Of a DNA stretch of 64,000 bases, positions 1-10,194 are shown piece by piece. The stretch comes from CBDCCT01 sp965214995 (GTDB lineage Bacteria; Deinococcota; Deinococci; Deinococcales; Trueperaceae), in the NCBI GenBank assembly GCA_965214995.1, contig CBDCCT010000002.1, positions 1,550,001 to 1,614,000 of the forward strand, written 5' to 3'. Positions within the stretch are counted from its first letter, which is position 1; each line of letters opens with the position of its first letter. The position numbers were made by a program, and so were the translations under genes. Below the pieces are notes generated by a model. That model made no database searches. It was not told the DNA's origin and saw only the letters and a program-made list of their open reading frames with translations.

Positions 1-1873
1 GGTACCGACGCCGCCCGCGGCGGCTTAAACGCAGGCCCTCGGGAAGCTCCAACAGCGTGAGCCCCGCCGCCTCCAAAACTTCACGGAAGAGGGCCTGGTG
101 GAGCGCCAAACTTCCCCACATCCCCAGCGTGGTACAAGTGCCCGCCTCTAGCTCCTGCCGCGTCACCGCCGCGGTGCCCTCATACGCGCTTGTAAGGTAC
201 GTCGCCCGCACCTCCGCGGTGGTCGGCGTCAGCAGGTCCGCCCAGGTGGCGTAGGGGTAGCGTTCGCCGTTGTGTATAACCTCGCCGCTCGAGCCGGGCC
301 GGAGCGCGTCCACATAGTCTATGCGCACGCCCATAAGCGTGCTCAAAGGGCCGGGCGCGGGGGCTTGCGCGATGTTCGAGAGTGTTTTGGCCCCGCTCCG
401 GGGTCCGACAACAAGCCGCCCGCCGCCCTGTACATAAGCCGTGAGATGCTCCGCCAGCGCGTCGTCAACGAGGTGAAGCGCGGGGGCAAACACGGCTTTG
501 TAATGCGCCAAGTCACGCCGCGGATGCGTGATGTCCACGTCCAACCCGAAACCGCGCAACGCCGTGTAGTAGTCCCAAAGCAGCGCCCAGTAGCTCCAGC
601 CCTGCGCGTGCGGCTGGAGGTCCGTGGCCCAGAGGTTTTCGTAGTCGAAAAGCAGCGCCACCGGGGCGCGAACCGCGCCGCCCTCTTCTCTTTCCCCTGC
701 CCCTAACTCCTCAACCACCCGCCTCGCCTCTTCCGTCGCGCGGTCAGGCGAGCCGTCGTGCAGGTTCAGCCCCGCGTGCATGAGTTCTTGCGCGCCCTTA
801 GCGGCCCGCCAGCGGAAGTAGGCCACCACGTCGGCCCCGTGGGAAAAAGCCTGATGCGACCAGAGCCGCACCATCCCGGGCGCGGGCAGAGGGTTGGACG
901 GGGCCCAGTTCACCCTCCCCGGCTGCTGCTCCATCACCCAAAAGGGGCTGTCTTTCGCGCCCCGGTAGAGGTCGTGCATGAACGAGACCAAGTCGGGGTG
1001 GCCGGAGCGCATAAAGCGGGCTTTTGTTTCGGCGGGCAGCCAGCTCGTCTCGAGCATCCCCAACGGGTAAGAGTCCCAGGTGAGGATGTCCAAGTCTTTT
1101 GCGAGTTCAAAATGGTCGAAGTCGCCAAAAAACATCATCGCGTTGTGGGTGATGGGTCGGTTTGAATACTGGCGAATAATATTCGTCTGGAGGCGGTTAT
1201 AAGCCACTACGGAGTGGGACGAGAAGCGGCAAAAGTCGAGGCTGTGGCTCGGATTGGGCTCAGTGACGGTGAGGTTGGGAAGCTCGATTTCGTCAAACGC
1301 GCGGTACTCCATGCTCCAAAAGACGTTCCACCACGCCTCGTTGAGCGCGTCCACGGTGCCGTACTTTTCCTCCAACCACAGCCGAAAAGCATCCCGGCAG
1401 TTGCTACAGTAGCAGCGCACGGTGTCGTGACAGCCGTATTCGTTGTCGGTCTGCCACGCGCCGACCGCCTCATGGCTGCCGTAACGCTCCGCCAACAGGG
1501 TCACGATGCGTCTTGTTTCTTCGCGGTAACTTTCCGAGTTGTAGCAGTAATGCCTGCGCGAGCCGAAGCCGCGCGTTTTACCGTCCGCGTCTACCTGCAA
1601 CACGTCGTCATAACAGTCGATGAGCCACTTTGGCGGGGTCGCGGTGGGGGTGCCCAGCACGACCTTTAGTCCTTCGTTTCCCAGAATATCGACCGCGCGG
1701 TCGAGCCAGTCGAACTCGAGCCGACCGGGTTCGGGCTCCAAACGGCTCCAGGCGAATTCACCCACGCGCACCCAGGTGAGGCCCTGGGCCTTCATACGTG
1801 CGGCGTCGGGTTGCCAGGTGGTTTCATTCCAATGTTCAGGATAGTAGCAGACGCCAAGATTCATGCCGCTCAT
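1..1873 (-). CDS. Beta-galactosidase, glycoside hydrolase family 42 (3' end outside window)
   Basis: A GH42 beta-galactosidase, a TIM-barrel enzyme that removes terminal beta-galactosyl residues; no signal peptide is visible, so it is probably cytosolic. 624 codons are present and the frame runs off the left edge without a stop, so little of the usual 650-690 residues is missing. The acid/base Glu is E145 in QTDNEYGCH and the nucleophile Glu is E315 in WVMEQQPG. Cys110, Cys154, Cys156 and Cys159 (CYCSNC) have the spacing of the zinc-binding cysteines known from the Thermus A4 enzyme. ATG at 1873 is used; a second ATG at 1864 is equally possible because neither has a clear Shine-Dalgarno sequence. 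Confidence 0.93.
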   Translation of the reverse strand, partial: MSGMNLGVCYYPEHWNETTWQPDAARMKAQGLTWVRVGEFAWSRLEPEPGRLEFDWLDRAVDILGNEGLKVVLGTPTATPPKWLIDCYDDVLQVDADGKTRGFGSRRHYCYNSESYREETRRIVTLLAERYGSHEAVGAWQTDNEYGCHDTVRCYCSNCRDAFRLWLEEKYGTVDALNEAWWNVFWSMEYRAFDEIELPNLTVTEPNPSHSLDFCRFSSHSVVAYNRLQTNIIRQYSNRPITHNAMMFFGDFDHFELAKDLDILTWDSYPLGMLETSWLPAETKARFMRSGHPDLVSFMHDLYRGAKDSPFWVMEQQPGRVNWAPSNPLPAPGMVRLWSHQAFSHGADVVAYFRWRAAKGAQELMHAGLNLHDGSPDRATEEARRVVEELGAGEREEGGAVRAPVALLFDYENLWATDLQPHAQGWSYWALLWDYYTALRGFGLDVDITHPRRDLAHYKAVFAPALHLVDDALAEHLTAYVQGGGRLVVGPRSGAKTLSNIAQAPAPGPLSTLMGVRIDYVDALRPGSSGEVIHNGERYPYATWADLLTPTTAEVRATYLTSAYEGTAAVTRQELEAGTCTTLGMWGSLALHQALFREVLEAAGLTLLELPEGLRLSRRGRRRY

Positions 1874-1941
1874 GCTAACAGGCTGTGCGCTCGAGAAGGC
1901 TCTCTGACATTTTCACACGCCGCCTTGGTTGGTCTCGAGCC

Positions 1942-2757
1942 TTAAACCTCCTCCCCCGACACCCCCCGCAACGCCCGGATTTCCTCACGCAATGCCGCTA
2001 TCTCCGCACCCAGAGCGGCGACGTCCGCGCTTCCCGCCACCTCGCCCTCGTTATTTTCGGCGTCCCGGCCGATAAAAAAGCTCGCCAGCGTCGCGGCCAC
2101 GTAGCCGAACACACCAAAGGCGTAGAGCGCCAAAACGAACGTGAGGATGCGGCCCTCAAGCGTCTGCGGCCAGTATTCGGAGCCCAACGTCGTCATCAGC
2201 ATGGCGGTCCACCAGAGCGCGGACCCGTAGGAGTCGAGGCCCAAGCCATTCTCAAAGGCGTACATGCCCGCCGCGCCCGCGAAGGTCACGAGCGTGGTCA
2301 AGAGCACCACGTAGCCGAAGCCGCGGCGGCTCATGGTCGCGCTCAGGGCGCGCATCCCGCGGTTGATGGAGGTCACAACGCGCACTAGGCGCAGCCCCCG
2401 CGCGGCACGAGCAGCGCGCAAGACCCGCACCACGCGCGCCACCCTGAACACGCGTAGCGCGGGCACGAGCAGCGACACCGCGGTAAGCCAGTTGCGGCGC
2501 AAATAACGTCCCTTGATGGGCGCGAGCGTGAATTTGAGCGCGAAGTCGAGGACGAACAGAATCCAGATCACCGTGCCGACGCTCTCGAATAGTCTGTTCG
2601 CGCCCCACACGAGTTCCATGACGAGCAGCGCCAGCCATACAAAACCCAGAATCAGCATGGGCAGCTCGAGCCAATCCTCTAACCGCGTCAGGATTTCCCA
2701 GCGTTCGTGCTCGAGCGTGCGCTGTTCGCTTTCACTTACCTCCGTTTTGCTTTTCAT
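1942..2757 (-). CDS. Voltage-sensor cation channel with unusual selectivity filter
   Basis: A 271-aa membrane protein of the 6-TM ion transport family (one voltage-sensor plus one pore domain, forming tetramers in the family). An S4-like helix at about residues 102-125 has Arg at roughly every third position (RVFRVARVVRVLRAARAAR). The pore loop reads TTLGSEYWP (about residues 189-197) where potassium channels have TVGYGD. The last 20-30 residues (AALGAEIAALREEIRAL) look like a tetramerising coiled coil. The start at 2757 is preferred over the in-frame ATG at 2796 because a TACGCT -10 box ends 7 nt before it. Ion selectivity cannot be told from the sequence. Confidence 0.82.
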   Translation of the reverse strand: MKSKTEVSESEQRTLEHERWEILTRLEDWLELPMLILGFVWLALLVMELVWGANRLFESVGTVIWILFVLDFALKFTLAPIKGRYLRRNWLTAVSLLVPALRVFRVARVVRVLRAARAARGLRLVRVVTSINRGMRALSATMSRRGFGYVVLLTTLVTFAGAAGMYAFENGLGLDSYGSALWWTAMLMTTLGSEYWPQTLEGRILTFVLALYAFGVFGYVAATLASFFIGRDAENNEGEVAGSADVAALGAEIAALREEIRALRGVSGEEV

Positions 2758-2764
2758 GTTGGAA

Positions 2765-2770
2765 AGCGTA
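2765..2770 (-). promoter_or_regulatory. -10 box of a leaderless start (ion channel gene)
   Basis: TACGCT on the minus strand, seven bases before the ATG at 2757, with no Shine-Dalgarno between. It matches the TANNNT leaderless arrangement seen elsewhere in this window. Confidence 0.5.
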
Positions 2771-2868
2771 CCTTGTAGCGCGTTTTCAGCAAACATGGGG
2801 CGCTGTCGAGGCTACTGATGAAGCGAAAGCACACACTCCCGAACCGGCCTCGCCACAACTGAGCGTGG

Positions 2869-2874
2869 TAAAGT
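2869..2874 (+). promoter_or_regulatory. -10 box of a leaderless start (AbrB antitoxin)
   Basis: TAAAGT, then six bases, then ATG at 2881. No ribosome binding site is present, so transcription probably starts at or next to the start codon. Confidence 0.6.
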
Positions 2875-2880
2875 CATACT

Positions 2881-3183
2881 ATGAACCACAAAGTAGGACC
2901 CGAGGGTCAGGTCGTTATCAAGAAAGAAATCCGTGACAAGCTGGGCGTGGAACCCGGCTGGGTGGCGCTTCAGTTTTTGGTGGACGACCACGTTGAAGTC
3001 TATTTTCTCCCGCCCGAACATGAGCGTTCGCTGGCCGGCAGCCTCTCGAGCTACGTGAAAAAAAGCCTGCCGACCGCGGAAGCGTTGCGCGAAGCGCGCG
3101 AGGCCGCGTGGGCTGAAGCGGCGGAGGCGTTTGGAGAGGATGCCAAGGGCTCGAGCATGAGCGTCCAAGAATTTCAAGAATAG
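2881..3183 (+). CDS. AbrB/MazE-like antitoxin (VapB partner)
   Basis: A 100-aa protein with an N-terminal SpoVT-AbrB swapped-hairpin DNA-binding domain (KVGPEGQVVIKKEIRDKLGV, residues about 4-23) and a charged, Ala/Glu-rich C-terminal helix that would wrap the toxin. It lies one base upstream of a PIN-domain gene, the classic antitoxin-toxin order. Such antitoxins neutralise the RNase and repress their own promoter; here the AbrB domain would bind near the leaderless -10 box at 2869-2874. The pairing is inferred from position and family, not from the operator sequence. Confidence 0.85.
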   Translation: MNHKVGPEGQVVIKKEIRDKLGVEPGWVALQFLVDDHVEVYFLPPEHERSLAGSLSSYVKKSLPTAEALREAREAAWAEAAEAFGEDAKGSSMSVQEFQE

Positions 3184-3184
3184 C

Positions 3185-3586
3185 GTGAAAACGTTCGTTG
3201 ACACGAGCGTGCTCGTGCGCTACCTCACCGGGGACCCGCCTGAGACGTTAGCCGCCGCACGGCGAGTTGTGGATGAGACCCCGTCGCTGCTCGTGACCAG
3301 CGTGGTTCTCGCCGAAACCGCTTACGTCCTCCAATCGTTTTATAAGGTGCCGCGAGCGGCGCTGGTCGACAACCTCATAGACCTGCTGCGTAAAAAGAAC
3401 CTTGGCACGTTTTGCCTGGACAAAACCTTGGCTGTTCAGGCGCTGCTGCTCTGCCGACCTTCAAAGCGCGTCTCGTTTGCCGACGCCCTCCTCTGGGCGG
3501 TCGCGCGTTCGGCGGGTGACGGGGGTGCCACCATCTACACTTTCGACGAGCGGTTTCCGGGGGAGGGTGTGGAGCTAAAAGGTTAG
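3185..3586 (+). CDS. PIN-domain ribonuclease toxin, VapC family
   Basis: A 133-aa PIN-domain protein, expected to act as a Mg2+-dependent RNase toxin. The acidic active-site residues are D6 (VDTSVLV), E44 (LAETAYVL), D100 (SFADALLW) and D121 (TFDERF), all present, so the toxin looks intact. It starts at GTG 3185, one base after the antitoxin stop, implying translational coupling. This is the first of three vapBC-type pairs in the window; the three toxins differ clearly in sequence and their antitoxins belong to different DNA-binding families. Confidence 0.88.
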   Translation: MKTFVDTSVLVRYLTGDPPETLAAARRVVDETPSLLVTSVVLAETAYVLQSFYKVPRAALVDNLIDLLRKKNLGTFCLDKTLAVQALLLCRPSKRVSFADALLWAVARSAGDGGATIYTFDERFPGEGVELKG

Positions 3587-3704
3587 TTGGAACCGCAGGA
3601 AGCCCTTTACAGCCCTCTGAACGCGTTATTAAAGGGACAAATGTCCATTAGCGGACGCCCAAAAAGCGCGTATGATACATACTTAACGTGATGAGCGTGC
3701 GCCC

Positions 3705-4418
3705 GTGACCCCAACCCTACCGCTGGCCTTTGTGGCGGGGGTGCTGTCGTTCCTGTCGCCCTGCGTGCTCCCGCTCGTGCCGTCGTATTTGGCTTACGTG
3801 GGCGGCAGCACGGCGACCGGAGAAACGCGCCGGGCGCTCACGCTGCGCAACAGCCTGCTCTTTATCCTGGGCTTCTCGCTCGTTTTTATCGCCCTCGGCG
3901 CGTCGGCGAGCGTGCTGGGCGGGCTTTTGAGAGAGCACCGCCGCTGGCTTGTCCTGTTCGGCGGCGTCTTAGTCATCTTTTTCGGCCTGGTGATGCTGGG
4001 CGCGTTCAAGCTGCCCTTCTTATACCGTGATGCGCGGCTGCGTTTCGGCGGCGACAGCAGCACGCCCGTGGGGGCGGTGCTCCTGGGGATGGCCTTTGCG
4101 GCGGGCTGGACGCCCTGCATCGGCCCGGTGTTGGGCGGCATCCTGACGCTGGCGGGGGCGTCGGGCACCTTGGGGTACGGGGTGGCGCTGCTCTCTTCTT
4201 ACGCCTTAGGTCTCGCCCTGCCCTTTTTCCTGGCGGCGCTGGCCTTGGAGCGTTTTTTGGGTTTTTCTAAATCGTTCAGGCGTCACCTCGTCTGGGTCGA
4301 GCGCGCGGCGGGGGGGCTGCTCGTCGTGGCGGGCGTGTTGATGTTGACGGGCACCTACACAAGGCTTAACATTTACCTCAACCGTTTTGTCCCGGACTGG
4401 CTGTGGTCGCGTTTATGA
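3705..4418 (+). CDS. ccdA: CcdA-type thiol-disulfide transmembrane transporter
   Basis: A 237-aa, about six-TM protein of the CcdA/DsbD-beta family. It passes reducing equivalents from cytoplasmic thioredoxin across the membrane to the periplasmic thioredoxin-like protein CcmG, keeping apocytochrome c and CcmH reduced. The two redox cysteines lie in LSPCVLPLVPSYLAYVGG and GWTPCIGPVLGG, placed as in the family. GTG 3705 is used; the nearby ATG at 3691 hits a stop after five codons. A TATGAT box lies at 3671-3676. It is the first gene of the cytochrome c maturation operon and overlaps ccmA by ATGA. Confidence 0.9.
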   Translation: MTPTLPLAFVAGVLSFLSPCVLPLVPSYLAYVGGSTATGETRRALTLRNSLLFILGFSLVFIALGASASVLGGLLREHRRWLVLFGGVLVIFFGLVMLGAFKLPFLYRDARLRFGGDSSTPVGAVLLGMAFAAGWTPCIGPVLGGILTLAGASGTLGYGVALLSSYALGLALPFFLAALALERFLGFSKSFRRHLVWVERAAGGLLVVAGVLMLTGTYTRLNIYLNRFVPDWLWSRL

Positions 4419-5113
4419 CGGCTACACCACCCGCCATTGAGCTTGTCGACCTCTCGAGACGCTACGGCGCGCACTTCGTGTTGCGCGGCGTGAATCTGCG
4501 CGTGTCTCCGGGCAAGGTGGTGGTGCTGCGCGGCGGCAACGGCGCGGGCAAGACGACGCTGCTAAGGGTGCTCTCGACGCGGCTCAGGCCGAGCCGGGGT
4601 AAAGGCCGCGTGTTCGGCTTCGACCTCGCCAAGGAGGGGCACGAGGTCCGCAAGCGCGTGGCCTATCTCAGCGTGCTGGGCGGCGCTTACGGCGCGCTCA
4701 CGGCGCGGGAGAACCTGGCGTTTTCGGCGACGTTGTACGGCAAATCTTTGGGACGCGGAGAGGTGGAGGCGCGGCTCGAGCAGGTGGGCTTGATTGAGGC
4801 TCGAGACAAGCCCGTGAGGACCTTTTCAAGTGGAATGAAAAAGCGTCTGGGCGTCGCCCGCTTGCTCCTGTCGGACGCCGACTTGTGGCTTTTGGACGAG
4901 CCTTACGCGGCGCTCGACGAGGACGGGCAGGGGCTTATAGAGGATTTGGTGAGAGACGCCAAGGCGGAGGGGCGCACGGTTGTGATGGCCTCGCATGACT
5001 CGGGGCGTAGCCGAGGATTGGCGGACAGCGTATTGGGGCTCGAGCACGGGCTCTTAAGCGTCTATACACCCGAACCTGCACAAAAGCCCCTTCAAGAGGT
5101 GCAGCGTGTCTGA
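4415..5113 (+). CDS. ccmA: Heme exporter ABC ATPase CcmA
   Basis: The ATP-binding subunit of the CcmAB(CD) complex of System I cytochrome c biogenesis, which uses ATP hydrolysis to release heme-loaded CcmE from CcmC. Walker A is GGNGAGKTT, the signature is FSSGMKKRLG, Walker B is LWLLDEPYAALD and the switch His is in MASHD. ATG 4415 overlaps the ccdA stop (ATGA); a GTG 12 bases upstream is in frame but less likely. The length (232 aa) is normal, and the order next to ccmB and ccmC makes the subfamily assignment firm. Confidence 0.9.
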   Translation: MTATPPAIELVDLSRRYGAHFVLRGVNLRVSPGKVVVLRGGNGAGKTTLLRVLSTRLRPSRGKGRVFGFDLAKEGHEVRKRVAYLSVLGGAYGALTARENLAFSATLYGKSLGRGEVEARLEQVGLIEARDKPVRTFSSGMKKRLGVARLLLSDADLWLLDEPYAALDEDGQGLIEDLVRDAKAEGRTVVMASHDSGRSRGLADSVLGLEHGLLSVYTPEPAQKPLQEVQRV

Positions 5114-5783
5114 CCTGACACTCGTCCTCGCGGTTGCGCGCAAAGACTTGCGGCAAGAGGTCCGCAGCAAGGCGGTCACGGTCGCCACACTCTTTTTCTC
5201 GGCCATCGTGCTCATGATTCTCGCTTTTGCGGTGGGGCCTAGCCCGGCGGCGCTTGCCAACGCCGCGCCCGGCGGTCTCTGGGTGGCGCTCGCCTTTGCG
5301 GGGACCATCTCGGCGGCGCAGGCATACGCGGCGGAACTCGAGGACGGCGCGTTAGAGAGCCTGCTGCTCTACCCCGTCCCGCGCGGCGCGCTCTACTTGG
5401 GCAAGCTCTTAGCCAACTGGGTATTCATGAGCGTGCTGGGCTTGGTGATGGTGCCTCTCACCGCGATTCTTTTCGGGGCGACGCTCGGTGAACACCTCCT
5501 CTGGCTCCTCGTGACTGTTCTTTTGGGTACGCTCGGCTTTGCGCTGATTGCGACCTTTTACGCGGCCTTGACCGCTAACTTGCGGGCTCGAGAGAGCCTC
5601 TTGCCCGTGCTAATGTTCCCCGTGGTGGTGCCCGTGCTCCTTTCGGCAGTCCGGGCCACGAGCGAAATCGTGCGGCTGGGCGACCTCGGAATCGCGCAGG
5701 ACTGGCTACAATTGTTGGTAGGGTTTGACCTCGTTTATTTCGTCGTCTGCACGGCTATTTTCTCTTTTGTGGTCGAAGAGTAG
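5106..5783 (+). CDS. ccmB: Heme exporter permease CcmB
   Basis: A 225-aa protein with about six membrane helices, the permease partner of CcmA. The N-terminus (LAVARKDLRQEVRSK) carries the conserved cytoplasmic segment, and QAYAAELEDGALESLLLYP matches the family. GTG 5106 overlaps the end of ccmA by eight bases, so the two are probably translated in a coupled fashion. About 85 bases follow before the ribosome binding site of ccmC; they contain a TATAAC box near 5840, a possible internal promoter. Confidence 0.9.
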   Translation: MSDLTLVLAVARKDLRQEVRSKAVTVATLFFSAIVLMILAFAVGPSPAALANAAPGGLWVALAFAGTISAAQAYAAELEDGALESLLLYPVPRGALYLGKLLANWVFMSVLGLVMVPLTAILFGATLGEHLLWLLVTVLLGTLGFALIATFYAALTANLRARESLLPVLMFPVVVPVLLSAVRATSEIVRLGDLGIAQDWLQLLVGFDLVYFVVCTAIFSFVVEE

Positions 5784-5883
5784 CGGCGGTGGGTCAAATG
5801 GCGAACGGCAGAGACCTTAAGAAACACTCTACACTCCCTTATAACCTGTTAACGCTGCGGGTCACCGCATGGAGGAGAGAGGT

Positions 5884-6624
5884 ATGAAGACAACAGCACG
5901 CACGTCGCGTCAAAACACGCGGCCCCTGTGGCTCAACGCCTTTGGGCTTTTGCTTCTTGGTCTGTTTGGTTACGGCGCATACCTGGCGCTCGTCGCCTCG
6001 CCGCCCGACGTGCAGCAGGGGGAGTTGATTCGGGTGATGTACCCGCACGTCGCGGTCGCCTGGATTTGTTTTGTGGCGGTGGGCGTGACGGCGCTTTTCG
6101 GCGCGCTTTACCTCTGGCGCGGGCGCAGAATCCATGACGTTATTGCGGTAGCGAGCGCCGAGCTGGGCGTGCTTTTCGGCGGCCTCACGCTCCTGGGCGG
6201 TATGACCTATAGCAAGCCAACGCTCAACACCTTTTGGACCTGGGACGCCAGATTCACCACCACGGCGCTGCTCTTCTTTTTGCTCGTCGGTTATTTCATT
6301 GTGCGGGGTCTCGTCGAGGACCCCGACCGCCGCGCGAGAGTCGGCGCGGTGGTCAGCATCATCGCTTTCGCTGACGTGCCGATTATCTACTTCGCAACCG
6401 AGTGGTGGCGCACGCTGCACCCGCCGCTCTCCATCCAGCTCGACGGGGGCGGCGTGACGATGGACTCACGGATGTATTACGTCCTGCTCTTTAACGTGGG
6501 GGTGGCGGCGCTCATCTATATATACATGATGATTGAGCGCGTCCGCATCGGGCGGTTGGAAGCGCGTTTGGAAGAAACCAAGGAAAGAGAAACCGTGACC
6601 CGTGGGGAGGTCGTTCATGTTTGA
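5884..6624 (+). CDS. ccmC: Heme handling protein CcmC
   Basis: A 246-aa, six-TM member of the heme handling family that loads heme onto CcmE. The WWD-type periplasmic segment is reduced to TFWTWDARFTTT, as usual in CcmC, and a conserved His lies in MYPHVAVAW. GGAGGAGAGAGG (5871-5882) sits directly before ATG 5884 and fixes the start there, although an in-frame ATG at 5869 exists. Its 3' end overlaps ccmD by eight bases. Confidence 0.92.
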   Translation: MKTTARTSRQNTRPLWLNAFGLLLLGLFGYGAYLALVASPPDVQQGELIRVMYPHVAVAWICFVAVGVTALFGALYLWRGRRIHDVIAVASAELGVLFGGLTLLGGMTYSKPTLNTFWTWDARFTTTALLFFLLVGYFIVRGLVEDPDRRARVGAVVSIIAFADVPIIYFATEWWRTLHPPLSIQLDGGGVTMDSRMYYVLLFNVGVAALIYIYMMIERVRIGRLEARLEETKERETVTRGEVVHV

Positions 6625-6748
6625 CGCAATTCCGGATTGGGGCTGGGTGGCCGCCGCTTGGGGCGAGGTCGTCTTGGCTTATATAGGATATCTGTTTTAC
6701 TTGCGCCAGCGCGCGAAGCGTCTCGAGGAGGCGTCATCAAACGCTTAA
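6617..6748 (+). CDS. ccmD: Small heme exporter subunit CcmD
   Basis: A 43-aa protein with one membrane helix (WVAAAWGEVVLAYIGYLFY) followed by a basic tail (RQRAKRLEE), the exact layout of CcmD, which stabilises CcmE in the CcmABC complex. It is placed between ccmC and ccmE as in other System I operons. ATG 6617 overlaps the ccmC stop, with GGGGAGG just upstream (6604-6610). Its end overlaps the start of ccmE, so the three genes are probably translationally coupled. Confidence 0.85.
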   Translation: MFDAIPDWGWVAAAWGEVVLAYIGYLFYLRQRAKRLEEASSNA

Positions 6749-7164
6749 TCTACGCGCTCGCCGGGGTCGCGGTCTTGGGCGTCGCGGGCTTGATGGTCTA
6801 CCAGGCGCTCTCCTCGAGCCTCGTCTACTTCGTGCTGCCGAGCGAATACGCCGCCAACCCGAGCGAGTACGCGGGCCGGCGCTTGCGCCTGGGCGGTCTA
6901 GTCGAGGCGGGAAGCGTAAAGTATGACGACCAAAATTTGCAGCTCGCCTTTGCCGTGTCCGACGGTGTAAAGAGCTACCCTGTGCATTACAAGGGTGCTC
7001 CACCCAACCTTTTTAAGGAGAATACCGGCGTGGTGGTCGAGGGCGGTTTCGACGGGACCACCTTTCAGGGCGACAACCTGCTCATCAAACACAGCGAGGT
7101 TTACGAGGCACCCAAAGACGGGGAGCCCATCGACCTAGAGAACTTACGGGACACGCTTCAGTAG
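6736..7164 (+). CDS. ccmE: Periplasmic heme chaperone CcmE (start codon non-standard or uncertain)
   Basis: Holds heme covalently in the periplasm and hands it to the CcmFH ligase. One N-terminal anchor helix (IYALAGVAVLGVAGLMVY) precedes an OB-fold domain; the heme-binding His is in IKHSEVYEA (HxxxY), as in classical CcmE. The reading frame is certain but the start is not: the only Shine-Dalgarno (GAGGAGG, 6725-6731) is followed by GTC and ATC, with no ATG, GTG or TTG there. The nearest upstream in-frame starts (TTG 6637 and later) lie inside ccmD, and the nearest downstream one would cut the anchor. ATC at 6736 is my placement. Confidence 0.85.
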   Translation: MKRLIYALAGVAVLGVAGLMVYQALSSSLVYFVLPSEYAANPSEYAGRRLRLGGLVEAGSVKYDDQNLQLAFAVSDGVKSYPVHYKGAPPNLFKENTGVVVEGGFDGTTFQGDNLLIKHSEVYEAPKDGEPIDLENLRDTLQ

Positions 7165-7187
7165 CGTGATTAGGCAAGCGGAGAGAG

Positions 7188-9178
<1,991 letters not shown>

Positions 9179-9182
<4 letters not shown>

Positions 9183-9715
9183 AGCGGCTCGCCGTCGTCG
9201 TTGTTGTCGTGGCCGCATTGGGGGCGCTGTTCGCCTTTGGGCTCAGAAACCCGGTGGACCGCGACATCCCCTCGAGCCGCCTCAACCAGACCATGCCCGC
9301 CTTTGAGATGCCCCTGTTCGAGCGCTACGCGGAAACCTACGGCCCCACCTTCGAGGTTTCCGACAACTTAGGCAAGCCGATGGTCGTTAACTTCTGGGCC
9401 TCGTGGTGCGGCCCCTGCGAATATGAAGCGCCCGTTTTAGAGGCGGGCTGGCGCGAATACGGGGACGAGGTGCTTTTCGTCGGTGTGGACACCCAGGACA
9501 GCGCCAACGAGGCCAACGCTCGAGCCTTTCTGGAGCGTCACGACCTCACCTTCCCCAACGGCAAAGACGAATCGTCGCGTATCGGCATCGACTACGGGCT
9601 TTTCGGCGTGCCCGAAACTTTCTTTATCCGCGCGGACGGCACGCTTGCTTATAAACACGCGGGAGCCGTTACGCAGGCGGTGTTGGATGAGCAGGTAGGA
9701 GCGTTGTTGCAGTGA
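9179..9715 (+). CDS. ccmG: Periplasmic thioredoxin-like reductant CcmG/DsbE
   Basis: A 178-aa membrane-anchored thioredoxin-fold protein (anchor VVVVVVAALGALFAFG). The redox motif WCGPC lies in NFWASWCGPCEYEAP. It is reduced by CcdA and keeps apocytochrome cysteines free for heme attachment. GTG 9179 overlaps the ccmF stop as GTGA; this start puts the basic MKRL-like residues directly before the anchor, which supports it over upstream in-frame codons. Confidence 0.92.
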
Positions 9716-10194
9716 TGAAGGTTGGAAAATCCTCCGCAAGACTGCGGTGGTTCTTAGTCACAGTTGCACTTCTCCTCGTCGGTTTGGCAAGTGTGGGGGC
9801 GGCGCAGGAGGTGCAGCTCGAGAGTCGCGTCTTCGATATCGCCAAACAGCTCCGCTGCCCCACCTGCGTGTCGTCGTCGGTGGCGGACTCGAACGCGCCG
9901 ATCAGCTTGGAAATGCGCAACATTATCCAAGAAAAGCTCAACGCGGGCGAGAGCGAGGGGGACATTCTCGCGTACTTCCAGGGCACGCACGGCGACTGGA
10001 TTCTGATGAACCCGCCGCGGCGCGGGATCTACCTGCTTGTGTGGGGCCTGCCCGTGCTCGCGGGGGTGGCGGCGCTGGGGCTGCTTTTCGTGTTCGTGAG
10101 GCGCTGGACGCGCAGCGCGAGCGCGCCCGTGGAGGACGTGAGCAAGGATGAGCTCGAGCGCGTCCGTACCCTCATGGGGGGCGAGGGCCGCTGA
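9715..10194 (+). CDS. ccmH: Cytochrome c maturation thiol protein CcmH
   Basis: A 159-aa CcmH/CycL family protein: signal-anchor, periplasmic helical domain with the redox motif LRCPTC, then a C-terminal membrane helix (LLVWGLPVLAGVAALGLLFV). It resolves the disulfide on apocytochrome c and forms the ligase complex with CcmF. ATG 9715 overlaps the ccmG stop (TGATG); GTG 9712 is an alternative start. It ends in TGATG with the next gene. Confidence 0.92.
   Translation: MKVGKSSARLRWFLVTVALLLVGLASVGAAQEVQLESRVFDIAKQLRCPTCVSSSVADSNAPISLEMRNIIQEKLNAGESEGDILAYFQGTHGDWILMNPPRRGIYLLVWGLPVLAGVAALGLLFVFVRRWTRSASAPVEDVSKDELERVRTLMGGEGR

Noticed and set aside
1..1870. Several open frames on the + strand across the first 1.9 kb
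   Set aside because: They are shadows of the GH42 gene on the minus strand, whose catalytic and zinc-binding residues are all present.
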